A stretch of 64,000 nucleotides of DNA from Onthophagus taurus (Eukaryota; Arthropoda; Insecta; Coleoptera; Scarabaeidae): positions 11,849,501 to 11,913,500 of the forward strand of contig NC_091970.1 of NCBI RefSeq assembly GCF_036711975.1. The letters run 5' to 3'. The position numbers were made by a program, and so were the translations under genes. Below, piece by piece: positions 24,701 through 37,280 of the stretch (positions are counted from its first letter, which is position 1; the number at the start of each line of letters is the position of its first letter). The notes beneath the pieces were generated by a model that worked only from the letters and a program-made list of their open reading frames with translations, did not search any database and was not told where the DNA came from.

Positions 24701-27700
24701 TTGTAGCAAATTGTACCGTTAACACAATGGTCTGTTACATTTTTGATCCCAGATGCATCAATGTGGAGAATTTTACAAAAATATGAAAATTAGAAGAGTG
24801 TTAAAAAAAATCGGTATTCGGCGCATCATACAGAAAAACTTTTACAACAAAAGTTGTAGCAAATTGTACCGTTAACACAACGGTCTGTTACATTTTTGCT
24901 CCCAGATGCATCAATGTGGAGAATTTTACAAAAATATGAAAATTAGAAGAGTGTTAAAAAAATCGATATCCGGAGCATCATACAGAAAAACTTTTACAAC
25001 AAAAGTTGTAGCAAATTGTACCCTTAACACAATGGTCTGTTACATTTTTGATCCCAGATGCATCAATGTGGAGAATTTTACAAAAATATGAAAATTAGAA
25101 GAGTGTTAAAAAAAATCGGTATTCGGCGCATCATACAGAAAAACTTTTACAACAAAAGTTGTAGCAAATTGTACCTTTAACATAATGGTTTGTAACATTT
25201 TTGCTCCCAGATGCATCAATATGGAGAATTTACAAAAATATGAAAATTAGAAGAGTGTTAAAAAAATCGATATCCGGAGCATCATACAGAAAAACTTTTA
25301 CAACAAAAGTTGTAGCAAATTGTACCCTTAACACAATGGTCTGTTACATTTTTGATCCCAGATGCATCAATGTGGAGAATTTTACAAAAATATGAAAATT
25401 AGAAGAGTGTTAAAAAAACGGTATCCGGAGCATAATACAGAAAAACTTTTACAACAAAAGTTGTAGCAAATTGTACCCTTAACACAATGGTCTGTTACAT
25501 TTTTGCTCCCAGATGCATCAATGTGGAGAATTTTACAAAAATATGAAAATTAGAAGAGTGTTAAAAAAAATCGGTATTCGGCGCATCATACAGAAAAACT
25601 TTTACAACAAAAGTTGTAGCAAATTGTACCTTTAACATAATGGTTTGTAACATTTTTGCTCCCAGATGCATCAATATGGAGAATTTACAAAAATATGAAA
25701 ATTAGAAGAGTGTTAAAAAAATCGATATCCGGAGCATCATACAGAAAAACTTTTACAACAAAAGTTGTAGCAAATTGTACCCTTAACACAATGGTCTGTT
25801 ACATTTTTGATCCCAGATGCATCAATGTGGAGAATTTTACAAAAATATGAAAATTAGAAGAGTGTTAAAAAAAATCGGTATTCGGCGCATCATACAGAAA
25901 AACTTTTACAACAAAAGTTGTAGCAAATTGTACCTTTAACATAATGGTTTGTAACATTTTTGCTCCCAGATGCATCAATATGGAGAATTTACAAAAATAT
26001 GAAAATTAGAAGAGTGTTAAAAAAATCGATATCCGGAGCATCATACAGAAAAACTTTTACAACAAAAGTTGTAGCAAATTGTACCCTTAACACAATGGTC
26101 TGTTACATTTTTGCTCCCAGATGCATCAATGTGGAGAATTTTACAAAAATATGAAAATTAGAAGAGTGTTAAAAAAAATCGGTATCCGGAGCATGATACA
26201 GAAAAACTTTTACAACAAAAGTTGTAGCAAATTGTACCTTTAACATAATGGTTTGTAACATTTTTGCTCCCAGATGCATCAATATGGAGAATTTACAAAA
26301 ATATGAAAATTAGAAGAGTGTTAAAAAAATCGATATCCGGAGCATCATACAGAAAAACTTTTACAACAAAAGTTGTAGCAAATTGTACCCTTAACACAAC
26401 GGTCTGTTACATTTTTGCTCCCAGATGCATCAATGTGGAGAATTTTACAAAAATATGAAAATTAGAAGAGTGTTAAAAAAATCGATATCCGGAGCATCAT
26501 ACAGAAAAACTTTTACAACAAAAGTTGTAGCAAATTGTACCCTTAACACAACGGTCTGTTACATTTTTGCTCCCAGATGCATCAATGTGGAGAATTTTAC
26601 AAAAATATGAAAATTAGAAGAGTGTTAAAAAAATCGATATCCGGAGCATCATACAGAAAAACTTTTACAACAAAAGTTGTAGCAAATTGTACCTTTAACA
26701 TAATGGTTTGTAACATTTTTGCTCCCAGATGCATCAATATGGAGAATTTACAAAAATATGAAAATTAGAAGAGTGTTAAAAAAATCGATATCCGGAGCAT
26801 CATACAGAAAAACTTTTACAACAAAAGTTGTAGCAAATTGTACCCTTAACACAACGGTCTGTTACATTTTTGCTCCCAGATGCATCAATGTGGAGAATTT
26901 TACAAAAATATGAAAATTAGAAGAGTGTTAAAAAAATCGATATCCGGAGCATCATACAGAAAAACTTTTACAACAAAAGTTGTAGCAAATTGTACCCTTA
27001 ACACAACGGTCTGTTACATTTTTGCTCCCAGATGCATCAATGTGGAGAATTTTACAAAAATATGAAAATTAGAAGAGTGTTAAAAAAATCGATATCCGGA
27101 GCATCATACAGAAAAACTTTTACAACAAAAGTTGTAGCAAATTGTACCCTTAACACAATGGTCTGTTACATTTTTGATCCCAGATGCATCAATGTGGAGA
27201 ATTTTACAAAAATATGAAAATCAGAAGAGTGTTAAAAAAAATCGGTATTCGGCGCATCATACAGAAAAACTTTTACAACAAAAGTTGTAGCAAATTGTAC
27301 CCTTAACACAATGGTCTGTTACATTTTTGCTCCCAGATGCATCAATGTGGAGAATTTTACAAAAATATGAAAATTAGAAGAGTGTTAAAAAAAATCGGTA
27401 TTCGGCGCATCATACAGAAAAACTTTTACAACAAAAGTTGTAGCAAATTGTACCTTTAACATAATGGTTTGTAACATTTTTGCTCCCAGATGCATCAATA
27501 TGGAGAATTTACAAAAATATGAAAATTAGAAGAGTGTTAAAAAAATCGATATCCGGAGCATCATACAGAAAAACTTTTACAACAAAAGTTGTAGCAAATT
27601 GTACCCTTAACACAATGGTCTGTTACATTTTTGATCCCAGATGCATCAATGTGGAGAATTTTACAAAAATATGAAAATCAGAAGAGTGTTAAAAAAAATC

Positions 27701-30700
27701 GGTATTCGGCGCATCATACAGAAAAACTTTTACAACAAAAGTTGTAGCAAATTGTACCCTTAACACAATGGTCTGTTACATTTTTGATCCCAGATGCATC
27801 AATGTGGAGAATTTTACAAAAATATGAAAATTAGAAGAGTGTTAAAAAAAATCGGTATTCGGCGCATCATACAGAAAAACTTTTACAACAAAAGTTGTAG
27901 CAAATTGTACCCTTAACACAATGGTCTGTTACATTTTTGCTCCCAGATGCATCAATGTGGAGAATTTTACAAAAATATGAAAATTAGAAGAGTGTTAAAA
28001 AAAATCGGTATTCGGCGCATCATACAGAAAAACTTTTACAACAAAAGTTGTAGCAAATTGTACCTTTAACATAATGGTTTGTAACATTTTTGCTCCCAGA
28101 TGCATCAATATGGAGAATTTACAAAAATATGAAAATTAGAAGAGTGTTAAAAAAATCGATATCCGGAGCATCATACAGAAAAACTTTTACAACAAAAGTT
28201 GTAGCAAATTGTACCCTTAACACAATGGTCTGTTACATTTTTGCTCCCAGATGCATCACTGTGGAGAATTTTACAAAAATATGAAAATTAGAAGAGTGTT
28301 AAAAAAATCGATATCCGGAGCATCATACAGAAAAACTTTTACAACAAAAGTTGTAGCAAATTGTACCCTTAACACAATGGTCTGTTACATTTTTGCTCCC
28401 AGATGCATCAATGTGGAGAATTTTACAAAAATATGAAAATTAGAAGAGTGTTAAAAAAAATCGGTATTCGGCGCATCATACAGAAAAACTTTTACAACAA
28501 AAGTTGTAGCAAATTGTACCCTTAACACAATGGTCTGTTACATTTTTGCTCCCAGATGCATCAATGTGGAGAATTTTACAAAAATATGAAAATTAGAAGA
28601 GTGTTAAAAAAAATCGGTATTCGGCGCATCATACAGAAAAACTTTTACAACAAAAGTTGTAGCAAATTGTACCTTTAACATAATGGTTTGTAACATTTTT
28701 GCTCCCAGATGCATCAATATGGAGAATTTACAAAAATATGAAAATTAGAAGAGTGTTAAAAAAATCGATATCCGGAGCATCATACAGAAAAACTTTTACA
28801 ACAAAAGTTGTAGCAAATTGTACCCTTAACACAATGGTCTGTTACATTTTTGCTCCCAGATGCATCACTGTGGAGAATTTTACAAAAATATGAAAATTAG
28901 AAGAGTGTTAAAAAAATCGATATCCGGAGCATCATACAGAAAAACTTTTACAACAAAAGTTGTAGCAAATTGTACCCTTAACACAATGGTCTGTTACATT
29001 TTTGCTCCCAGATGCATCAATGTGGAGAATTTTACAAAAATATGAAAATTAGAAGAGTGTTAAAAAAAATCGGTATTCGGCGCATCATACAGAAAAACTT
29101 TTACAACAAAAGTTGTAGCAAATTGTACCCTTAACACAACGGTCTGTTACATTTTTGCTCCCAGATGCATCAATGTGGAGAATTTTACAAAAATATGAAA
29201 ATTAGAAGAGTGTTAAAAAAATCGATATCCGGAGCATCATACAAAAAAACTTTTACAACAAAAGTTGTAGCAAATTGTACCCTTAACACAATGGTCTGTT
29301 ACATTTTTGATCCCAGATGCATCAATGTGGAGAATTTTACAAAAATATGAAAATTAGAAGAGTGTTAAAAAAAAGCGGTATTCGGCGCATCATACAGAAA
29401 AACTTTTACAACAAAAGTTGTAGCAAATTGTACCCTTAACACAATGGTCTGTTACATTTTTGCTCCCAGATGCATCAATGTGGAGAATTTTACAAAAATA
29501 TGAAAATTAGAAGAGTGTTAAAAAAAATCGGTATTCGGCGCATCATACAGAAAAACTTTTACAACAAAAGTTGTAGCAAATTGTACCTTTAACATAATGG
29601 TTTGTAACATTTTTGCTCCCAGATGCATCAATATGGAGAATTTACAAAAATATGAAAATTAGAAGTGTGTTAAAAAAATCGATATCCGGAGCATTATACA
29701 GAAAAACTTTTACAACAAAAGTTGTAGCAAATTGTACCCTTAACACAATGGTCTGTTACATTTTTGCTCCCAGATGCATCAATGTGGAGAATTTTACAAA
29801 AATATGAAAATTAGAAGAGTGTTAAAAAAAATCGGTATCCGGAGCATGATACAGAAAAACTTTTACAACAAAAGTTGTAGCAAATTGTACCTTTAACATA
29901 ATGGTTTGTAACATTTTTGCTCCCAGATGCATCAATATGGAGAATTTACAAAAATATGAAAATTAGAAGAGTGTTAAAAAAATCGATATCCGGAGCATCA
30001 TACAGAAAAACTTTTACAACAAAAGTTGTAGCAAATTGTACCCTTAACACAACGGTCTGTTACATTTTTGCTCCCAGATGCATCAATGTGGAGAATTTTA
30101 CAAAAATATGAAAATTAGAAGAGTGTTAAAAAAATCGATATCCGGAGCATCATACAGAAAAACTTTTACAACAAAAGTTGTAGCAAATTGTACCGTTAAC
30201 ACAATGGTCTGTTACATTTTTGATCCCAGATGCATCAATGTGGAGAATTTTACAAAAATATGAAAATTAGAAGAGTGTTAAAAAAAATCGGTATTCGGCG
30301 CATCATACAGAAAAACTTTTACAACAAAAGTTGTAGCAAATTGTACCCTTAACACAACGGTCTGTTACATTTTTGCTCCCAGATGCATCAATGTGGAGAA
30401 TTTTACAAAAATATGAAAATTAGAAGAGTGTTAAAAAAATCGATATCCGGAGCATCATACAGAAAAACTTTTACAACAAAAGTTGTAGCAAATTGTACCC
30501 TTAACACAATGGTCTGTTACATTTTTGATCCCAGATGCATCAATGTGGAGAATTTTACAAAAATATGAAAATTAGAAGAGTGTTAAAAAAAATCGGTATT
30601 CGGCGCATCATACAGAAAAACTTTTACAACAAAAGTTGTAGCAAATTGTACCTTTAACATAATGGTTTGTAACATTTTTACTCCCAGATGCATCAATATG

Positions 30701-33700
30701 GAGAATTTACAAAAATATGAAAATTAGAAGAGTGTTAAAAAAATCGATATCCGGAGCATCATACAGAAAAACTTTTACAACAAAAGTTGTAGCAAATTGT
30801 ACCCTTAACACAATGGTCTGTTACATTTTTGATCCCAGATGCATCAATGTGGAGAATTTTACAAAAATATGAAAATTAGAAGAGTGTTAAAAAAAAGCGG
30901 TATTCGGCGCATCATACAGAAAAACTTTTACAACAAAAGTTGTAGCAAATTGTACCCTTAACACAATGGTCTGTTACATTTTTGCTCCCAGATGCATCAA
31001 TGTGGAGAATTTTACAAAAATATGAAAATTAGAAGAGTGTTAAAAAAAATCGGTATTCGGCGCATCATACAGAAAAACTTTTACAACAAAAGTTGTAGCA
31101 AATTGTACCTTTAACATAATGGTTTGTAACATTTTTGCTCCCAGATGCATCAATATGGAGAATTTACAAAAATATGAAAATTAGAAGTGTGTTAAAAAAA
31201 TCGATATCCGGAGCATTATACAGAAAAACTTTTACAACAAAAGTTGTAGCAAATTGTACCCTTAACACAATGGTCTGTTACATTTTTGCTCCCAGATGCA
31301 TCAATGTGGAGAATTTTACAAAAATATGAAAATTAGAAGAGTGTTAAAAAAAATCGGTATCCGGAGCATCATACAGAAAAACTTTTACAACAAAAGTTGT
31401 AGCAAATTGTACCCTTAACACAACGGTCTGTTACATTTTTGCTCCCAGATGCATCAATGTGGAGAATTTTACAAAAATATGAAAATTAGAAGAGTGTTAA
31501 AAAAATCGATATCCGGAGCATCATACAGAAAAACTTTTACAACAAAAGTTGTAGCAAATTGTACCCTTAACACAATGGTCTGTTACATTTTTGCTCCCAG
31601 ATGCATCAATGTGGAGAATTTTACAAAAATATGAAAATTAGAAGAGTGTTAAAAAAAATCGGTATTCGGCGCATCATACAGAAAAACTTTTACAACAAAA
31701 GTTGTAGCAAATTGTACCTTTAACATAATGGTTTGTAACATTTTTGCTCCCAGATGCATCAATATGGAGAATTTACAAAAATATGAAAATTAGAAGAGTG
31801 TTAAAAAAATCGATATCCGGAGCATCATACAGAAAAACTTTTACAACAAAAGTTGTAGCAAATTGTACCCTTAACACAATGGTCTGTTACATTTTTGATC
31901 CCAGATGCATCAATGTGGAGAATTTTACAAAAATATGAAAATTAGAAGAGTGTTAAAAAAAATCGGTATTCGGCGCATCATACAGAAAAACTTTTACAAC
32001 AAAAGTTGTAGCAAATTGTACCCTTAACACAATGGTCTGTTACATTTTTGATCCCAGATGCATCAATGTGGAGAATTTTACAAAAATATGAAAATTAGAA
32101 GAGTGTTAAAAAAAATCGGTATTCGGCGCATCATACAGAAAAACTTTTACAACAAAAGTTGTAGCAAATTGTACCCTTAACACAATGGTCTGTTACATTT
32201 TTGCTCCCAGATGCATCAATGTGGAGAATTTTACAAAAATATGAAAATTAGAAGAGTGTTAAAAAAAATCGGTATTCGGCGCATCATACAGAAAAACTTT
32301 TACAACAAAAGTTGTAGCAAATTGTACCCTTAACACAATGGTCTGTTACATTTTTGCTCCCAGATGCATCAATGTGGAGAATTTTACAAAAATATGAAAA
32401 TTAGAAGAGTGTTAAAAAAAATCGGTATTCGGCGCATCATACAGAAAAACTTTTACAACAAAAGTTGTAGCAAATTGTACCCTTAACACAATGGTCTGTT
32501 ACATTTTTGCTCCCAGATGCATCAATGTGGAGAATTTTACAAAAATATGAAAATTAGAAGAGTGTTAAAAAAAATCGGTATTCGGCGCATCATACAGAAA
32601 AACTTTTACAACAAAAGTTGTAGCAAATTGTACCCTTAACACAATGGTCTGTTACATTTTTGCTCCCAGATGCATCAATGTGGAGAATTTTACAAAAATA
32701 TGAAAATTAGAAGAGTGTTAAAAAAAATCGGTATTCGGCGCATCATACAGAAAAACTTTTACAACAAAAGTTGTAGCAAATTGTACCTTTAACATAATGG
32801 TTTGTAACATTTTTGCTCCCAGATGCATCAATATGGAGAATTTACAAAAATATGAAAATTAGAAGAGTGTTAAAAAAATCGATATCCGGAGCATCATACA
32901 GAAAAACTTTTACAACAAAAGTTGTAGCAAATTGTACCCTTAACACAATGGTCTGTTACATTTTTGCTCCCAGATGCATCAATGTGGAGAATTTTACAAA
33001 AATATGAAAATTAGAAGAGTGTTAAAAAAAATCGGTATCCGGAGCATGATACAGAAAAACTTTTACAACAAAAGTTGTAGCAAATTGTACCTTTAACATA
33101 ATGGTTTGTAACATTTTTGCTCCCAGATGCATCAATATGGAGAATTTACAAAAATATGAAAATTAGAAGAGTGTTAAAAAAATCGATATCCGGAGCATCA
33201 TACAGAAAAACTTTTACAACAAAAGTTGTAGCAAATTGTACCCTTAACACAACGGTCTGTTACATTTTTGCTCCCAGATGCATCAATGTGGAGAATTTTA
33301 CAAAAATATGAAAATTAGAAGAGTGTTAAAAAAATCGATATCCGGAGCATCATACAGAAAAACTTTTACAACAAAAGTTGTAGCAAATTGTACCCTTAAC
33401 ACAATGGTCTGTTACATTTTTGATCCCAGATGCATCAATGTGGAGAATTTTACAAAAATATGAAAATCAGAAGAGTGTTAAAAAAAATCGGTATTCGGCG
33501 CATCATACAGAAAAACTTTTACAACAAAAGTTGTAGCAAATTGTACCCTTAACACAATGGTCTGTTACATTTTTGATCCCAGATGCATCAATGTGGAGAA
33601 TTTTACAAAAATATGAAAATTAGAAGAGTGTTAAAAAAAATCGGTATTCGGCGCATCATACAGAAAAACTTTTACAACAAAAGTTGTAGCAAATTGTACC

Positions 33701-34400
33701 CTTAACACAATGGTCTGTTACATTTTTGCTCCCAGATGCATCAATGTGGAGAATTTTACAAAAATATGAAAATTAGAAGAGTGTTAAAAAAAATCGGTAT
33801 TCGGCGCATCATACAGAAAAACTTTTACAACAAAAGTTGTAGCAAATTGTACCTTTAACATAATGGTTTGTAACATTTTTGCTCCCAGATGCATCAATAT
33901 GGAGAATTTACAAAAATATGAAAATTAGAAGAGTGTTAAAAAAATCGATATCCGGAGCATCATACAGAAAAACTTTTACAACAAAAGTTGTAGTAAATTG
34001 TACCCTTAACACAATGGTCTGTTACATTTTTGCTCCCAGATGCATCAATGTGGAGAATTTTACAAAAATGTGAAAATTAGAAGAGTGTTGAAAAAACGGT
34101 ATCCGGAGCATAATACAGAAAAACTTTTACAACAAAAGTTGTAGCAAATTGTACCTTTAACATAATGGTTTGTAACATTTTTGCTCCCAGATGCATCAAT
34201 ATGGAGAATTTACAAAAATATGAAAATTAGAAGAGTGTTAAAAAAATCGATATCCGGAGCATCATACAGAAAAACTTTTACAACAAAAGTTGTAGCAAAT
34301 TGTACCCTTAACACAATGGTTTGTAACATTTTTGCTCCCAGATGCATCAATGTGGAGAAATGTTAAAAAAATCGGTATCCGGAGCATCATACAGAAAAAC
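6770..34400 (+). repeat. Satellite array 1: about 182 tandem monomers of about 152 bp
   Basis: An uninterrupted head-to-tail array with a period of 151-153 bp. Every monomer contains CCAGATGCATCA, GGAGAATTT, ACAAAAATATGAAAATTAGAAG, ATCCGG or ATTCGG, and TACAAC AAAA GTTGTA. Two main monomer classes alternate: one with ATATGGAGAATTTACA (151 bp) after TTTAACATAATGG, and one with TGTGGAGAATTTTACA (152 bp) after CCCTTAACACAA. A 608-bp tetramer recurs at 11049, 11657, 12265 and 12873. Multi-kilobase blocks are duplicated almost perfectly, for example 7975-11400 at 15887-19312 (offset 7912). Outer monomers (6770-7990 and 34060-34400) are more diverged. The period is not a multiple of three, so the array does not encode a repeat protein. 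Confidence 0.97.
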
Positions 34401-34489
34401 TTTTTGAATGTAGAATGCAGAAAATATACACTTAAGCGCAAAATTAACGTACCACTCTGAATTTTGGTTTTATTTCGAGAACTATTATA
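34401..34489. other. Short unique spacer between satellite and mariner
   Basis: Non-satellite AT-rich sequence beginning where the last monomer breaks off after AGAAAAACTTTTT. It is the left flank of the mariner insertion; the right flank resumes at 37063. Confidence 0.5.
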
Positions 34490-35136
34490 TACAGGGTGAG
34501 TCAATAGTGCGGGGACGGAAGATAGTGGCTATACTATTGAAAATAAAAGAAATGTTTTTATGCCATCATATATTACCATCAAAGCTGTATCGATTAAAAT
34601 TATTTTCAGCTATACAGGGTGTTTCACTATTCCAGGACCATACTCAACTTCATTTTTTTAAATGGAACGCTATGTATTTTTTTACATATTCTGATTTGCT
34701 GTCTTAAATGCTACGACTGCATATCTTGTTTTTAAATTTTGAATGCAAGGTTGCCAAGTTATTATTTTTTTTGTGAAAAAGTTTGAAAATTCAGGTGGTC
34801 ACTTAAAATTCGTTATCTGCATTAATATTGAATATTGAAGATTGCAATTTGGGGTGTCGATAAACAAAGCTTGGGTCTTTCGAACACTGTTCATACTATT
34901 GGATATCATTGTACAGGGTGTTTAGCAAAAGCGATTAATTTATGCAATGTTTGGAGAACCATAACTTTGTTATTTTAAATGGAACACCCCGTATTTTTCT
35001 AAGGTTTCGGATAGCCTTATTAATTATCTTTCATTTTTGTTAAGCATATGGTATCTCTAATACGTGTACTTTTTGAGAAAATTAGACTGCTTTAAAAATG
35101 TCGGCATAAACGTTATTTATTAAAAAAAAGTAGGCT
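34490..35136 (+). repeat. Left terminal inverted repeat of mariner
   Basis: Besides the outer terminus, this arm contains two further internal ACAGGGTG motifs, at about 34614 and 34914. The sequences after these two motifs each lead to an AAATGGAAC...GTATTTTT box (about 34660 and 34978). The arm therefore looks built from repeated terminus-like modules. A 66-codon open frame at 34507-34707 is duplicated in the other arm and has no family resemblance, so I do not call it a gene. Confidence 0.9.
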
Positions 35137-35236
35137 TTGAAAAGATTTTTATAGCAATACGAAGTGTCAAACAATTAAGTTTTGATTTCTCTTTGTTTGT
35201 TCATAACGTGTTTCCAAAATCTGTTGTTTGATTAAA

Positions 35237-36298
35237 ATGAATTTTAGTCAAGAAGAACTTATTGATATGGTATATTTCTTGGGTGCGGGAGAGCGAAATC
35301 CATTTCTTGCCTCTAGACTTTACGCTCAACAATTTCCAGAGCGTAGGCATCCTAGGGTTGAAGCATTTGAAAACCTTCAAGAAAGGTTTGAAAGAACAGG
35401 ACACGTCAAATACGAAAAAAAAGATCGCGAGAAACGAACCACTCGGGAAGAGAACGAACTTTCTGTATTATTAAAGGTAGTTGAAAACCCGCACACTAGT
35501 ACACGCAAAATAAGCAATGAGCTTAACGTCAGCCAAACGTCTGTTTCAAGAATCTTACGAAAATATAAATTTCATCCATACCATATTCAATTAGTACAAG
35601 AACTTGATGCAACTGATTTCCAGAAAAGGCTAGAATTTTCGGAATGGGCATTAGAAAAAGTTCAACAAGAGTATAATTTTTTTGATTATCTATTATTCAG
35701 CGATGAGGCAACGTTTCACAAAAATGGCTACGTTAACCGCCATAACTTTCATTATTATGATACTATCAATCCTCATTTTATACGACCAGTAGACCACCAA
35801 CATCGATGGTCTGTAAATGTCTGGGCAGGGATAGTAGGATCTTGTTTGATCGGGCCGTATTTTTTCGAGGGAAACGTTAACGGAGAATCTTATTGGAATT
35901 TTTTGGAAAATCACCTGCCAGCACTTTTAGGAGATGTTCCACTAAACGTTCGGCAAAGAATGTGGTTTCAGCACGACGGTGCGCCACCTCACTATAGTAG
36001 GATAGTTAGAAGACATTTAGACAGAATTTTTGTTGATCGGTGGGTAGGCAGAGGAGGTCCTGTTAGATGGCCACCACGTTCTCCGGATTTGACAAAATTA
36101 GATTTTTTTTTGTGGGGATATGTAAAAAGCTTGGTATATGAAGAACCACCAACGACGAAAGCAAATATGATGAATCGTATTCGCGATGCGTTTGAAACAA
36201 TAAACGTAAACATGTTGCAGAACGTTAATGTTTCATTTCTTAGACGAATTGAAACTTGTGTTCAACAACAAGGAGGCTATATTGAACATTTACTTTAA
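35237..36298 (+). CDS. Mariner transposase, DD41D group, intact
   Basis: A 353-residue cut-and-paste transposase. I use the ATG at 35237, giving MNFSQEELIDMVYFLGAG; an upstream TTG adds only three codons. The N-terminal half (about 1-120) has paired-like helix-turn-helix regions, with TSTRKISNELNVSQTSVSRIL at about 85-105. The catalytic core shows LLFSDEATF (first Asp), WFQHDGAPPHYS (second Asp) and RSPDLTKLDFFLWGY (third Asp). There are 41 residues between second and third Asp, which places it in the DD41D mariner group rather than DD34D. No stop or frameshift is present, and length matches full-size mariner transposases. It sits alone between the inverted repeats, which supply its promoter. 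Confidence 0.95.
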   Translation: MNFSQEELIDMVYFLGAGERNPFLASRLYAQQFPERRHPRVEAFENLQERFERTGHVKYEKKDREKRTTREENELSVLLKVVENPHTSTRKISNELNVSQTSVSRILRKYKFHPYHIQLVQELDATDFQKRLEFSEWALEKVQQEYNFFDYLLFSDEATFHKNGYVNRHNFHYYDTINPHFIRPVDHQHRWSVNVWAGIVGSCLIGPYFFEGNVNGESYWNFLENHLPALLGDVPLNVRQRMWFQHDGAPPHYSRIVRRHLDRIFVDRWVGRGGPVRWPPRSPDLTKLDFFLWGYVKSLVYEEPPTTKANMMNRIRDAFETINVNMLQNVNVSFLRRIETCVQQQGGYIEHLL

Positions 36299-36415
36299 TT
36301 TTGTTTTGTTAATGGTTGTTGCTTAATTCTTCATTGTATTTTTTTTAATATTGTGTATTGCACCTATATCTTTTTCGACATAAACTTACTTATATGTTCA
36401 AAAATGTTGTTCCAT

Positions 36416-37062
36416 AGCCTACATTTTGTAAATAAATCACGTTTATACTGACATTTTTAAAACAGTCTAATTTTCTCAAAAAGTACACGTATTAGATATA
36501 TCATATGCTTAACAAAAATAAAAGAGAATTAATAAGGCTATCCGAAACCTTAGAAAAATACGGGGTGTTCCATTTAAAATAACAAAGTTATGGTTCTCCA
36601 AACATTGCATAAATTAATCGCTTTTGCTAAACACCCTGTACAATGATATCCAATAGTATGAACAGTGTTCGAAAGACCCAAGCTTTGTTTATCGACACCC
36701 CAAATTGTAATCTTCAATATTCAATATTAATGCAGATAACGAATTTTAAGTGACCACCTGAATTTTCAAACTTTTTCACAAAAAAAATAATAACTTGGCA
36801 ACCTTGCATTCAAAATTTAAAAACAAGATATGCAGTCGTAGCATTTAAGACAGCAAATCAGAATATGTAAAAAAATACATAGCGTTCCATTTAAAAAAAT
36901 GAAGTTGAGTATGGTCCTGGAATAGTGAAACACCCTGTATAGCTGAAAATAATTTTAATCGATACAGCTTTGATGGTAATATATGATGGCATAAAAACAT
37001 TTCTTTTATTTTCAATAGTATAGCCACTATCTTCCGTCCCCGCACTATTGACTCACCCTGTA
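36416..37062 (-). repeat. Right terminal inverted repeat of mariner
   Basis: Reverse complement of the left arm. Differences seen by eye include one base near 36709 and a few between 36490 and 36530. The outer 200 bp are identical, so the same 66-codon frame appears on the minus strand. Confidence 0.9.
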
Positions 37063-37280
37063 TATTTCCTATTCATTAATATCAGTTATAATAATTTGTT
37101 CATTATTACGCCTTTTGTATAGGATTTGTCCGTCTTCTTTATTTAATTTAGAAATCATAGTATCTTTTCACGAGAGACTTGTTTTTTAAGTAAATAAGCC
37201 TCACTTCTAAAACAAAAGTAGGCATTGTTTTTTAATTGTTTTATCAATTGATAAGATAACTGTCATTCGTGCAATACATA

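Larger units (their letters stand above)
34490..37062 (+). mobile_element. Complete DD41D mariner with 647-bp inverted repeats
   Basis: The element starts with TACAGGGTGAGTCAATAG at 34490 and ends with its reverse complement at 37062, with TA on each side as expected for Tc1/mariner insertion. The arms 34490-35136 and 36416-37062 are inverted copies of 647 bp, identical over the outer 200 bp and differing at only a few positions further in. One intact transposase gene lies between the arms. Full length is 2573 bp. Near-identical arms, an open transposase and clean ends suggest a young and possibly mobile copy next to the satellite array. Confidence 0.93.

Noticed and set aside
6946..34366. 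Dozens of 61-64 codon open frames (MLPDASIWRIYKN and MHQCGEFYKNM types) along the satellite
   Set aside because: They repeat with the 152-bp monomer, which is not a multiple of three, so each frame spans just over one monomer and stops. No promoter, splice or start context differs from the rest, and the frames follow from the repeat.
6770..34400. CRISPR-like array
   Set aside because: There are no unique spacers; the monomers are contiguous and of satellite length, and the DNA is eukaryotic.
34507..34707. 66-codon frame present in both mariner arms (also 36845-37045 on the minus strand)
   Set aside because: It is duplicated because the arms are inverted copies. It has no recognisable domain and is absent from the second mariner family.
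35237..36298. Reading the catalytic triad as DD36D using the Asp of SPDL
   Set aside because: In Tc1/mariner proteins the third acidic residue lies five positions after that Asp (PIE or PSD), here LTKLD, which gives DD41D.
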